A stretch of DNA of 64,000 bases from Eudorina sp. 2006-703-Eu-15 (taxonomy: Eukaryota > Chlorophyta > Chlorophyceae > Chlamydomonadales > Volvocaceae): NCBI GenBank assembly GCA_003117195.1, contig BDSI01000003.1, forward strand, positions 558,001 to 622,000, in the 5' to 3' direction. Of the stretch, positions 23,894 to 36,655 are shown one piece after another. The position numbers and the translations under genes are program-made. Positions within the stretch are counted from its first letter, which is position 1. The number at the start of each line of letters is the position of its first letter. The notes under the pieces are model-generated. The model did no database searches, had not been told where the DNA came from, and saw only the letters and a program-made list of their open reading frames with translations.

Positions 23894-26800
23894 ATGGAGG
23901 GCGTGGACCTCAAGCGTCCGACGCGCGGCCAGGAGGCGCCGCAGAAGGCCCGGGAGCAACCGCCCAAGGTCGACAGGCAGCCGCGACAGCAGCAGCCAGA
24001 GGTTCTCGCGCGCCTGAACCACAACGCAGCGATTCGAAATGACTCCAAGGTCCGCATGGTACCTACGGGTGGGCGTGCCTGTTTATCTGCGCAGGGGCTC
24101 AAACTTGCGGTTGTCCGCTGCCATACTGAGAGGTGATGCGCTGATGGCGGAACCCATGCTTGCAGCCGCCTGTGGATTCCACGCCTTCCCACGTGAGGTG
24201 TGCGTGTCTTTTGGAAAAGCCAGGGGGTACGACAGTGTGGACAGGGGCAAGATGCCATCCCGCGTCCACCACACATCCAACGTGGGTGGGTGGGTCTAAC
24301 TCCTGAACCTAAAGCGAGCCCAATGTGCCCTTGTCCTTCAGGCCGCGGAGGCGGTCCGGGCGCGCTACCTGATGCAGCAAATGGATAAGCTGCGGCCCTT
24401 CATCACGCCCCAGGTGCGTACGTCCGTTGACCGTTGACCCACATCGCAAGGCCCATAACGTCGTACGCCACGTACGACCACCACGCACCAGGCATTTCCA
24501 CTTGGCCATGGACCGCGCTGTGCGCATGGACCGATGCGCACTTGGGGGCTGGCTGCTACGCGCGGCGGCTCGCATACAACTTGGTCGGTTATGCAGCCGC
24601 TGTGTGAGTCTCGCACTTGGGTCAATTTGTCGTACACGGCCAATATTACATAAGGCACGCCCGGCCGTCCGGGGCTCGGCGACGCGGTGTCCCCCGTCTC
24701 CGCAGGTAGAGAAGGCTCTGTGTCAGGCCGCAGGACCGCTGCCCACTGCGCTCTCGCCCCAGAAACAGCAGCTCAAGGCCGCCTCAATCACCCAGCAGCC
24801 GGACCAAATTCGAGCGGTAAGGAGCAGCAGGCCCAGTAGCGAAACAGGGGAAGCTGTGCATCACCTAGCTCGCCCGTTGCAGCTTGCAGGAGCGGCCCCT
24901 CTGTAGGTTCGTTCTGGGCTTGTGCGATCGGGGGAAGGGCACACGAGAGCGGAAACCACGCGGATGAAATCCGAGCGCGACCGGTCAAGCCGTTCTAACC
25001 GTGCCCCTTGCCGGGTTTGCAGACCCTGCGGGAGTACCAGCTGGAGGGGCTGGCCTGGCTGGTGTCACAGTACGACAGGGGCATCAACGCCATCCTCGCG
25101 GACGAGATGGGTTTGGGCAAGACGCTGCAGGTCTGTGACAGTGCCCCCTCCCGCCGCCAGGCCCTGCGACACCACATCCCGATCCTTTCTGCGGATGTGC
25201 ACTTTCTTCGGAGAAGCCGCTACCGTGTGCATCGCGACGCAGCGACACCACCCGTGGCTCAAGTCAGCGACAAACAAGTAACTCGGTTTTGCTGCATAAA
25301 AATGTCTGTTTCCGAGGCAAACCTCCCGGCGAAGAAGTACGCTCGCCAGGGAGTTCGGTCTGTTTAGTGTGGCCTCGACTCGCGGCCGTTGGCCCTCGCT
25401 TTGGCCGGCGCCTACCTGGCTCCCTCACGCCCTCTCTCCAGACACTCTGACTCTCGACAGCAGCTGACAGAACTTCTCCTTGATTTGATTTGCGAACCCT
25501 TCCGCCACTCGGCTGCAGACCATCGCCTTCCTGGCCTACCTCAAGTTCGTGCGGCAGGTGGAGGGTCCGCACCTGGTCGTCGTGCCGCTGTCCGTGATAT
25601 CCAGCTGGTTGAGGTAGGCAAGCGGGCGCATGGCGCTGGTGGTTAATCTAAAGAAAAGAAAGAAACCAGGGCGCTGGTGGGCACCTGCAACGTACCTGAA
25701 CCATCAATTAAGTGTGGCCCATCACCGCCGGTCTGGCACCCGCGTAGCCGTCAACTGGTCGAGCTTCTTGCCGCATCATCACCAGCAATACGGTGTCTTG
25801 GGAGTCGAGTCGTACAGCTGCCAGGCTATGACTGTGTTGGGGCAAGTAGCGCAGCGTGGAAAGAGGCGCTCGGTTGCGGTGGTTAGCCAACGGCATCCTG
25901 GGACGCAGCAGCAGCAGGAGCAGCCCGATGGATATAGCTTGGGCATTGGTCGCGATGGGTGAGGGTTGCATCAGAGACAAGCGCCCTCGCCTGACTGCCG
26001 CACCTGCCGCAGCGAGTTCAAGAAGTGGTGCCCGGAGATGCGGGTGGTGCGGCTGCACAACAACGACGTGGACGAGCGGAAGCGGATGGCGAGGGAGGTG
26101 CTCAGCAACCCCGCTAGCTTCGACGTTGCTGTGACCACGTACGAGATGATCCGCGGCCAGCACATCGGCAATTTCCTCAAGCAGCAGGTGGTGAGTTCCG
26201 GGCCGGGCGATGGGTGTCAAAGCTGAAAGGAAGCCCGGTCAGCCAGGATTTGTGTCATTGTGTGAGCTTTGCTGTGCCCGTCAGTGACAGGGGTCGTGCG
26301 CCGCCGCATGGCGGGTGCGGCCCGCTGGAGGCGGCGGCGGGAGCACGACCGCCGGAAGCCACCCGGGAGAGCGCGCTTTGCGGTGCAGCGTTGCGGCGGC
26401 GCGCCCTCACCCCTGCCTCCACCGAGACAACCGGCCACGACGGGATACCCGGGGGCAACACCGGATAAGGGAGTTCAAACTCACTATCTGTCCGCTTAGC
26501 CCAGCTGCCTTGCCCACCTGCCTAGCCCACCCGCTTAGTCGAACCGGCTGCTCGCACGGCCGGCTTTGTGTGCGCCCAGGTGTGGCGGTACCTCGTCCTG
26601 GATGAGGGCCACAAGTTGAAGAACGAGGAGACCCACGTGTCCCAGGACATGCGCCACATCAGGCGGCAGCAGGTCCTCATGCTCACCGGCACGCCCATTC
26701 AGAACAACCTGCACGAGCTCTTCGCGCTGCTCAACTTCATGTACCCGGACGTCTTCACGGACGCCTCGCGCTTCGACGACGCGTTCAACCTGGCCAAGCG

Positions 26801-29800
26801 GAAGGTGCGCGCGGCAGAGCAGGGCCGGCCGGGTGGGCGAGGGTGGGCCGGGGCGCAGAGGAGCATTTGCGCGTTTGCAACGGCATTGCGGCGCGGTGGG
26901 ACGGGTTCATGGCATGGCACATTCGTCCCCACTCTCCAGGCCCTGCCGGGCAGGGTCCGCATTGTTCTCGTGGCAGGTCTTTGAAATTTGGCTGGGCCGT
27001 CCTAGGCTTCTCACGCAGACCCAACGCATGACGTGTGCATGGTGTGCGACGCAGCGGCCACCAATGCGGTGCAACGCATCAGCCAGCAAACCAACAAATC
27101 GTTGTATATTGTCATAAACCAATAGTCGTCGGTTGCCTGACACAAGACACAAGACTCGCTGTGCGGGTGTCAAGCGTGCCGGACTTTGTGTGCATCAGAT
27201 GTGCTCCAACCCTTATGGATGGGCGGAACAGCGTTGGGTGGGTGGGTGGGTGCAGTCTCCTTCGACGGCGGCGTCAGCCAACCGGACAACTACTACTACG
27301 CAATCGGTGATTGTTTCGCGATTTCCCTGTCTTGATTGACAAAAAGGGTGGGTGCAGTCGCCCGTTTGACGGCTCTGTGTTGTCGTGTGTGCGCGGGCGC
27401 AGGTGGACACGGCGCACCTGGAGGCAGCACACTTCCTGCTGCGGCCCTTCATGCTGCGACGGCTGAAGGACGAGGTGGAGGTGCGGCTGCCCCCCCTGTT
27501 GGAGACCCGCATCCACTGCCCGCTGGCGGAGATGCAGACCTTCTGGTACCGCCGGCTGCTTATGAGGGACTGCCAGATGCTGCATCAGATTGAGGGGGGG
27601 GACGCGCAGGTGGGTGGGTGTCCAGTGTGGACGTGAGCTTGCGGGGATATCATTGAAGGAAAACAGCGCGGATCTGCGGGCCAAGTGTGGATAAGGAAAG
27701 GGGTATGATGTTGCGTTGAGCGCGCACGGCGCCATGACCTGATAATGACTGGTAGTGTTGAGCGCGCGTAGCATCGCACTCAATTGGCATGGCGTCTGAA
27801 CATGGGATGGTGCGGTAGCACGGTATCCAAGAAGGACGGCCTACGACCCTCTGTACATCCTGAAGTCGTAAGGCAGGTCCTGCCATACTTGCCGTTGTCG
27901 GCGTCGTCCGTGCGATCCATATGCGATCTTGATAGATTCAGCGCGCGCTGCCCTGATCGCCCTGGCTACCGAGGGTTCTCTCCCCTATCACAAATTGATT
28001 TGCCTCCACCCGCGCATTACCGCCATCGCCACCAGGTGGCCCAGCTCCCTGCTGCAGCAGGTGGCAGCGGCCACGCCGGCGACACCTCCACGGCTGTGGG
28101 CGCTACGGAGGGCACCTGGAAGAAGGCCATGAACTTGCTGATGCAGCTGCGCAAGGTGCGGTCACAGTGTGACGAGATGGATCTATACTGGCAGTTACGC
28201 ACCGCGGCTCACAGTTCCTGTGCCTAACCCTGTCGCTGCCGCAGTACCGCAGCGGCGAGAGGACGATCCAACGAAGGCTGCACACGGAGGGAGGGCGTGG
28301 GTAGTGTGCGAGTGCTGTCTCTGTACAACAAGCACCGCGCCGCACGCGACTCAGTGTTTATCAGTATCGTTGCGAGTCCCATCGCATGGAAGGAAACTCG
28401 GTTTCCAGCGACCTGGCGACAGCAGCAAGCGCCGCACGAGCTACACAGCCAAGGTGGTCCCGGCGACAGTTCGAGTGGGTTGGTTTGCTTCTGAAACTAC
28501 GCACCCGGCCTATCCCGGCGGGTGAGGGCCTGGCCCCCTGGCCGACACTGCCGCTGCCCCCTTCGCCACGCCCCGCTGCTCATCTCCACGCAGGTGTGCA
28601 ACCATCCGTTCATGTTCAAGGACGCGGAGCCAGACTTCGACGGCGAGACGGTGCCGACGGAGCTGATCACCGGCTCAGGTGAGCGCCGGGCGGGCGCGTG
28701 TGTACACAAATGGCGGCCAGCAGGCTTGCGTGTGTTCGTAGGCAGGCAGAGCGGGATTGCGTGTGTGCCTAGGAGAAGAACTCACCCGAACCCACCCTGC
28801 TGCAATGCCGACAGCGAGTACTAGCACGGACAAAGCCACAAGCGGGAAACTGGAGGAAACAACTGCGTGTTAATCCCGGATCGCCGTGCAGCCGTGTTAA
28901 AACCGAGTCCGTGGCCCCTTCGCTGGTGTAGGCAAGATGATGGTACTGGACAGCATGCTGGACAAGCTGAAAGCCCGGGGCCACCGCGTGGTGCTGTTCA
29001 GCCAGGTGCGGCGACGGCGAGGCCCACCGCACGGATGCGCGTTGGGGAGACCAGGTTGGGTGGCCGGGGGGCAGTGGCCGGGGGCGGGGCAGTGGTCGGG
29101 GGCAGTGACCGGGGGGCAGTGACCGGGGGGCAGTGACCGGGGGCAGTGACCGCGGGGCAGTGGCCGGGGGGCAGTGGTCGGGGGGCAGTGACCGGGGGCA
29201 GCGACCGGGGGCAGCGACCGGGGGCAGCGACCGGGGGGCAGTGGCCGGGGGGCAGTGGCCGGGGGGCAGTGACCGGGGGCAGTGGCCGGGGGGCAGTGAC
29301 CGGGGGCAGTGACCGGGGGGCAGTGACCGGGGGGCAGCGACCGGGGGGCAGTGACCGGGGGGCAGTGGCCGGGGGCAGTGATCGGGGGGCAGTGACCGGG
29401 GGGCAGTGACCGAGGGGCAGCGACCGGGGGGCAGTGGCCGGGGGGCAGTGACCGGGGGGCAGTGGCCAGGGGGCAGTGACCGGGGGGCAGTGGTCGGGGG
29501 GCAGTGACCGAGGGGCAGCGACCGGGGGGCAGCGACCGGGGGCCAGTGGCCGGGGGGCAGTGACCGGGGGGCAGTGACCGGGGGCAGTGACCGGGGGGCA
29601 GTGGCCGGGGGGCAGTGGTCGGGGGGCAGTGACCGGGGGGCAGTGGCCGGGGGGCAGTGACCGCGGGGGCAGTGACCGGGGGGCAGTGGCCGAGGGGCAG
29701 CGACCGGGTAGGTCAGGAGCCATGAAGAGATGCGCGTGGTTAGGGTGGCTGAGCTTAGTACCCTTTGTCTCATTATTTGCCGTTTGCCAGCGTCGTACCA

Positions 29801-32800
29801 ACGTATGGTGATGGCCTCAGCACCTGACTTTCTGTCCCCACCAACTGACGTTTTTTCCCCCAGCAACTGTGTTTCTGTCCCCACCAACTGTGTGTCATCA
29901 TTTCCTTGCCAACCCAGTTCAACATCATGCTCGACATCATCGAGGACTACCTGGTGGACAAGGGGCTCACGTACCGGTGAGTGGGGGAGAAATAAGGAAT
30001 GGCCGTCCTTGGTTTGCGGCTCCGCAGCGCATGTGGTCGCATGGTATGTATGGGCCCGTATGCGGGCGCGGGGGAATCAAGAGGAGGATGCGAGGGGCGG
30101 CAATTCGACTGTTATAAATCCCGGTATCCTCTGCGAGCTTTGTGTGGCACGGCCCAACCTTCCGCCTTACCCGACCTCACGTCACCTCGCCTCACCTCCG
30201 CTCCTCCTCCAGGCGCTTGGACGGCAGCACCAACCGCATCCAACGCATGATCGACATCGAGACCTTCAACAAACCCAACTCGGACATCTTCATCTACATC
30301 CTGTGCACCAGGGCGGGCGGCCTGGGCGTCAACCTGCAGGTGGGGCAGTGCGTTGGTGGGAGCAGTACGACCTGGCGGCCACGTCCTGGGTGGTCGGGCG
30401 GTCGGGCGAGCGCGGAGGAGGCACCTCAGTGAACGTGTATGGGTCGGGGTCGTGGCTAATTACGAGCACCCGTACAGGATCTGATACCATGGTCGTGCCC
30501 ATCTCGGGGCTCAATGCTCTCACAACGCAATGTGGGCCCGTCTGCGGGTCCTCGATACGCGCGGCCTCGCCTTCCGCGCAAAAGAGTCGCACGCTTCCCG
30601 GCTGGACTCTTTTTCTGGACTCGTTTTCTAGTTTTGCCCCGTGCCCTCCCAAGGGTGCTGTTTTCCGTGCGCCTCCGTCCCTGCTCCGCCTCGTAAACTC
30701 CTCACCCTTGCTACGCTCCCACCCTGACCTACCCCTGACCTGCCCTCGACGTCCCGCCTCTGCGGCCCCCGCCTCAGACGGCCGACACGTGCATCCTGTT
30801 CGACAGCGACTGGAACCCGCAGTGGGACCTGCAGGCCATGGCCCGGGTGCACCGCATCGGCCAGACCCGGCCAGTGCACGTGTATCGGCTGGTGACGGGC
30901 GGCACGGTGGAGGACCGCATCCAGCGCCGGGCGGAGGCCAAGCTCTACCTCGACCAGGTGGGCTTACTTGGGTCCGGCACCCCGGGTTGGGCATGAAGAC
31001 CGTAATAGCCCGTAGTAGCCGTCACCCAGTTACCTAAGAGGGGTTCCGGGTAGTAGGCCAGTCAGTGTGGGGCTGATCGGGCGGTGTTGCTGCAGAGGCC
31101 CTCCTTGCCCCCCTCCAACGTTAACACACTCATGCGCCCACCGCCCCTGACCGTCTCCCCCAACCCGTCAACAGATGGTCAACCGGGGCAGCACCAGCAA
31201 TGCCGAGCAGCTGGAGGGGCTGAGCACGCGCGAGGTGCTGTCCATGCTCCGCTTCGGGGCGGACCGCATCTTCCGCAACGAGGCGGGGACGATGCCCAGC
31301 GAGGAGGAGCTGGACGCCATCATGGACCGGTGGGTGTGTGGGTGGGCATAAGAACGGTCCACCCATGGACCGGTGGGTGGGTGGAAGCCGCCCGGCGAGG
31401 AGGCTAGATTGAGCCCTGCTCCTCCGGGAGGGGCAGCAGGCGATGGTTCTGGGCTCGGCCCGGAGTGGGGTGAAGAGGAATCCGGGTTGCATTACTGGGC
31501 TGGCCACCCCGACTAGCGCTACCTGTTTACCGGGAACGTATAAGACTTGGGAGCAGTAATTATCAACGATGTTACGGTGCTGCAATTGTTTATCAATTGG
31601 AGGAAAGGGATGCTTGTGGAGCAGGCCAGAGCGAGCAGGAATCGTTGCGGAAAGGTTCGGGATTGACGCGCCGGGCGCCGGTGGACTTGCGGGTGTACGC
31701 TGTGCTGCAGGTCGCACATGACGGCAGCGGCGCAGGCCACAACGGCAGCGCCTCAGCAGGCGGCGGCCGCGTCCGCTGATCCCGCCGCGGCCAAAGTGCC
31801 CAACGGGCCCAGTCGAGTGGCGGCAGCGGCGGAGCAGTCTGCCGCGGCCGAGGCTGCTGACGGCGTTGCTGCCACACGCGACGGCCCGGGGACGTCCGGT
31901 GCGGCCCTGGGCGGCGGTGAGAGGGGCAGCCGTGGCCCTGGTGCGGGTACCAGCGGCGGCGGTCCATCAGACAGCAGCGGCGACGTCGGCAGCGGCGGCG
32001 GAGCGGGTGCTGGCGGGCTTGTGGAGAAGAAGCACACAGCGCTCGACTTCGATGCGGAGGCGGAACCCGTTGATACTTTCACGTTTCAGGTGGGTTTGCC
32101 GGAGCATGGGAGCCAAAGTGGCTGATGGTCGGCTGCTGTTGCGTAAAAATCGCCAAAATTATGGCAAATGAGGAAGTCACCGATGACCCGCGGGGTCCGC
32201 TGTAACATCCTTAATGATAAATGAACAATGCCGTTTCTGTGCTTGGTTGCAGCGGCACCCTCCCATTTTGTCTTCAGGTCGGCCTCCTTGTGGCTGGTCA
32301 TGACCCCCATTGTTGCGCCTTTGGAAACTGACAGGGCGTCGACTTTCGGGAGCTGCGGGCAGCCAACAAGTCGCTGCGCGACATCGCCAACGAGTACTGG
32401 CAGGGCAAGAAACGCGAGTCGCGGCAGAGGTTGATGAAAGTGGGCGAGTTCCAGGTGCTGAAGGAAAACAACTACACCATGGAGGTACGGAGGGCTGTAC
32501 GGAGGGCTGCATGTACGGATGGACACATGACGGGTAGTTGAGTCCCGATGAGTCGGTGTCCTCTACAGGTGGGGCCCGGGATGTCTTTGCTGCACGTGCG
32601 GACTGTCCTTGGCGCGTGCGATTTCACGCTGAAGGGCCTCCACCGTTACTGAGGCGCTCTTCAGAGCAGACCGCGATGAAGGGCCGTCCGCGGCAGAGTC
32701 CTTGAGGTGATCACATCACCAATCGCTGCGTCGTCGCCCCATGAAGTGCTTCGCGTTGAAACCGGCAAAGTCGGCCCAACCACGCCTCCAAACGAACCGA

Positions 32801-35040
32801 CCCCTTGCCCTCGACCCTCAGGAGGGCATGTTGCACTTCCCGGGTCAGCAGCGCGCCCACAACCCCGGGCGCAGGAGCAATGTTCAACTCGCGGGGGTCG
32901 ACTACGGTAAGACGCGCCGTGCTGCTCGCGTCGCGTGTGCGTGTGCATGTGTGTTTGGCGAGAAACCCTAGACCCAAACCATCCATGTATGTATGTTAAA
33001 ACTGCGTTTGTGTGGTTAGCGAGGCCGAGGGGGCCCTCCAGGGTGCCACAAGTCAGAACGAGCAGTGTGCAGGCGAGCCCAGGGGCCCAGTGATCCGCAT
33101 GTGTGTGTGTGTGTGTGTGTGTGTCGTTATGTGATGGATTTGCATTATGTTCTGGGTTTGCGCTCTTCTGGGGACACCCTTTCGTTCTGACATTTTCACG
33201 GCCCATGCGACAGGCGGCCCTCCACTGCTACTCGTGCGTGTCACTCCGTCCCAATTCCTGCATCTGTAACGAAGTCATCCGTGTCTCATCCGTGTCAGTG
33301 CCGATGCTGAACAGTGCAGGTGCCCTGAGGTGCTGATGCGCCGCACGTATGCATGCTCCACAGCCTTGACTACCCCCCCTCCTCCAATTCCTATACCAAT
33401 TTCCTATACCCCCCCTCCACCCCGCGTCTTCCATCTAACTCCCGCTCGACGCCCCCGGCCCTCCCGCCTCCACCCTCTTTAAGACCACATGGATCACTGC
33501 CTCGCCTGCTGGGACGGCGGCCGCCTGATATGCTGCACTCGCTGCCCGGCAGCCTTCCACGCGTCATGCCTGGGCATGACCGACAAGGACGCTGAGCGGT
33601 TGGGGGGCATGTGGACCTGCCCGCACCACAAGTGCGAGGAGTGCGGACGCAACACGGCCAAGGCCGGCAGCCTGCTCTTCCGGTACGTGGGGTAAAGCGC
33701 GGGAACCCTGCGAGAGCGGGGGTGTGATGTACAACGGTATACAAGGTACGGGAGACGCTGAGATGGGTCTGCGGAGGGGCTTGTCGCACTACAGCCCGAT
33801 GGGCACGACGGCAAGTTTTCTCCAGTGCATTGTGCATAGCCTAAGGCCCCAAGTGGCGCGAGAGCCGAAGGATGCAACCTGCTGAGCGCATCTGTTCCTG
33901 GCTGCGCTGCAAAGGGCTTCGGGCCTCACAACTCCTCACATTCAGATGATGTGTCCTGCGGCCAACAGAAGCAACCCGCATGGTTCGCCCTGCCCCGTCC
34001 CATTGCGGCCCCGCCTGCAGCTGCGAGATGTGTCCCAGCGCGTATTGCGAGGACGACCTTCCGTCGGACTACCACATGGTAAGCCGGCGGGGAGTGTGTT
34101 GCTGTTGCGATAGTGAGGAAAGCTGCCGGGGAGGGGCGGGCAGTGAGCTGCGCAGTCGGCGCACTGGCGTTCTGATGCGCGCCACCGCTGCCACCAGTGC
34201 GCGCGTTGGGGCGGCTTCGGAGTTACCGCAAGCGACCAGCGAAGGCGGGCCTATGCATTAATGCGGGACTACTGCACCGACGGGCGGCTGTGCACGGGAG
34301 TCGATCAGTTTGATCTGCCGCGTCCCTCGGTCCTCGTCCGCCTGGTCCGTTTTGCCAGCGGCAGCTTCGGACGCCGCTGCACCCACACGCTCTCCCAGGC
34401 CCCCACACGCTTCCCCAGGACCCCGCACGCCCCGCCGTTTGTGAAGGCGTTGCGCAATCCTCCTGTGTTGCGCCGTCGCCTTCAGCGAAAGTGGGATTGC
34501 CGTATTAAACTGCGCGGTTCTGTCTCGCAGGTGGCCGAGTGCGAGCTGTTCAAGGCCCTGGGACAGCGGCACCCCACGGGGGCCTGCTTTATTTACTGCA
34601 GCGACCACTGCAAGTGAGTAGGCCGGTCCGTTGAACTGAGAAGAGACAAGGTCCCTGGAAGAAAACATGGGGACACCGCGCACAACTATTCAGGGTTCAC
34701 AAATTTCCAGACTTACTGTCCTGGTGGGAGGCTGTGCAATGCTGCCCGGCTTGAGACAGACGGCGAAGGTATGGTTGCCTGGCTGAGAGCCAGGGCTGAA
34801 ACGTTGTGGGGGCCAGCCAGCCGGCGCAGCGCCGGACCCAAGTACGTTGTCATCACTGTCCGGTCCCGCGCACCCGCCGTACCTACCTGCAGGGTCCGCG
34901 CGGAGGAGATGCGGGCAGACATCCAAGAGTGCATCACCAAGGCCAAGCGGTGCGGGCCGCCCGGCCAGCGCGCGGCGGTGGCTGACGCAAAGAGTAAGGG
35001 CACCGCCGCCGGCCGGAAGGGCGTCAAAGCAGCCAAGTAG
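23894..35040 (+). CDS. ISWI-like SNF2 chromatin remodeler with C-terminal PHD module
   Basis: Twenty-two exons: 23894-24049, 24342-24413, 24706-24816, 25023-25130, 25519-25613, 26013-26190, 26580-26804, 27403-27609, 28036-28155, 28594-28678, 28932-29005, 29918-29976, 30213-30339, 30778-30957, 31175-31329, 31711-32089, 32335-32484, 32822-32906, 33484-33682, 34021-34078, 34531-34613, 34893-35040. All phases close (3054 nt, 1017 residues). Helicase motifs: DEMGLGKT (140-147), DEGH (248-251), [13 protein letters not shown] (from 275), [26 protein letters not shown] (561-568). After the ATPase come a HAND-like segment ([18 protein letters not shown]), a Gly/Ala-rich linker, [15 protein letters not shown], and a zinc-binding PHD-like module ([56 protein letters not shown]). 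It should use ATP to slide nucleosomes in the nucleus, with the PHD module probably reading histone tails. No SANT-SLIDE was recognised. The 5' start is the first ATG of a basic N-terminal exon. Confidence 0.94.
29045..29706. repeat. G-rich minisatellite in SNF2 intron 11
   Basis: Roughly 45-50 copies of a 13-14-bp unit (cggggggcagtgac, with variants gtggc, gcgac and gtggt) fill most of the 912-bp intron between exons 11 and 12 of the SNF2 gene. The runs of five or six G suggest quadruplex-forming potential in the coding-strand RNA. The complementary strand is open over long stretches ([13 protein letters not shown] reading), which is an artefact of the repeat. Confidence 0.93.
33101..33124. 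repeat. (TG)n microsatellite
   Basis: About 12 TG dinucleotides lie in the intron between exons 18 and 19 of the SNF2 gene. Confidence 0.9.
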
Positions 35041-35930
35041 CCTGTAGGTCCGCAGCGGCTTACGAGGATGCGCAAATATCGGAACAGTGGGGGGGCAGGG
35101 GCGGTTCATTGCAGTCCATCGAGCGCAGGGATGCAAGCAGAGGTTTGTGGGCTTGTGAGCGAGGGAGGTAGGGCAGGCGATGCATATGCGGCTTTTGAGC
35201 GAAAGGCATTGATAACAATGTGCTGAGAAAAATCCTGATATGGGTTGGAAGGGGACAGGGTCGTAGAGCTTATACGTCGCAACCGACAGGTGCGCGACAA
35301 TTCTGTATAAAATTGTACGGGAATGGTCTCTCCAACGCTCGGGGTTTTTCGGTTGCAGGCGGCACGGCGGGTCGCCGACAGTTCGTGAAGTAGCTGCCTT
35401 GTTTGTGGTTTCGAGCGGCCGTGAGCGATACGTATCAGGTCGACCTCCAAGTCGTACAACAGCATTGCATCGAGCATCCAGTCCGTTGCCGGGCGAGCAG
35501 GTGAAGAGCAGGAGGATCCGGCTGTCCATGCATGTGCTGTCCTCGCAGTGCGTGTGGAATTCGCATACCCTCGTAGCGAGGTATCATAGTGGGATATCGC
35601 CCTTTCACACTGGGGGCTGCGTGGGTATCGAAATCCACCTTATGCGCGTGACACATTACACTTACCAGATCTCGTTGTGTTCGTTTATCCGCCAGCATCT
35701 CGCATGCTGCGAAGGACCTGAACTCCAAATCAAGGTGGTTAGAATACATGTTACGCCTGCCAGGTGCACGTGTTTGGGATGTGCAGGCTGCTAGTCCGAG
35801 TCCGCTTGGAGATGTGTTTTGATCGCTTTGGGGCAGTTGGATCCATGGGGTTGGACCAGGGGCCATACCGCCATACGGTAGCCCCGCACTTCTGCATCAG
35901 GCAACAAGGCGAGGGTGCAAGACAGCTATT
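35041..35930. other. Intergenic, unassigned
   Basis: This is the 3' flank of the SNF2 gene. ORFs on both strands lack domains and recognisable exon structure. I see nothing that can be named. Confidence 0.35.
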
Positions 35931-35999
35931 GAGTGGTGTCAGCATGTGCGCTTCGTAGCTGTGCGCGGTGTTGGTCGTCCTGGGCGGGTTGGGCAATGG

Positions 36000-36652
36000 C
36001 TTACCTTATTAGTAAAGTTCATGAAGCGATGGTTGCCGCTGCCGCATCCTACCACACTCACGTACGGGCCCTGGCGCATGTCCTCCTCCTTGTGGCATAT
36101 ACACTTGCCCACTCTCGCCCGCTTCGTAAGCCGCATCGCATTGTCCGCTGGTCCAACCCCCCAAGCGAGCAGCGCGGTTTCTGCTTCATGTTCACGCACA
36201 CACGCGAGAACTGCCCAATCGAGGATCCGGACAAGGCAAATCACCCTGACTGGGTGCCCAGGTCTCCGGCCATGAAGCTGCTCTTCGAGCAGGCCAAGGC
36301 CCGCAAGGCGCAGGAGAAGCAGCAGCGTCAGGCCGCTGCCACTGCGCACCGCGGAGTGGAGGAGGAGGATGAGGAGGAGGAGGGCGAGTACGGCACCAGC
36401 TGCGTGACCGCATTATTGCTGCGGCCGCACTGGTGCACGCCCACTGCACGACAGGAGGACTGCTACGGCCAGTGGCGCGGCGCTGAGGCCCAGGCCGGGC
36501 AGGATGCCCCCTGCAGCGGGGGCTCCGCAGCGTCCAGCCCACCGGCCAAACCCTGCGTGATCGTGCGCACCCCAGGAGTGCCCTACAAGCCAGGGGTGCC
36601 GGGCAGCGAGCCTACGCTCCACTACGACGTCCACGCCTGCGCACCCCCATGA
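36000..36652 (+). CDS. Hypothetical ORF with acidic tract
   Basis: An open frame runs to a stop at 36650-36652, with the first ATG near 36000. It contains a Cys-bearing stretch (FCFMFTHTRENCPIEDP), a Lys/Gln/Ala-rich helix-like stretch (LFEQAKARKAQEKQQRQ) and an acidic run (EEEDEEEEGEY), then Pro/Gly-rich sequence. No family was recognised. It could be an exon of a host gene downstream of the remodeler or part of the adjoining mobile region. Confidence 0.3.
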
Positions 36653-36655
36653 TAG

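Noticed and set aside
28998..29887. Long minus-strand ORFs of [13 protein letters not shown] repeats
   Set aside because: They are translations of the intronic minisatellite of the SNF2 gene and shift frame with unit length; no protein evidence.
32707..32910. Plus-strand ORF and HAND/SANT-like possibility between SNF2 exons 17 and 18
   Set aside because: Only the exon 32822-32906 closes phase with both neighbours; the other frames have no family resemblance.
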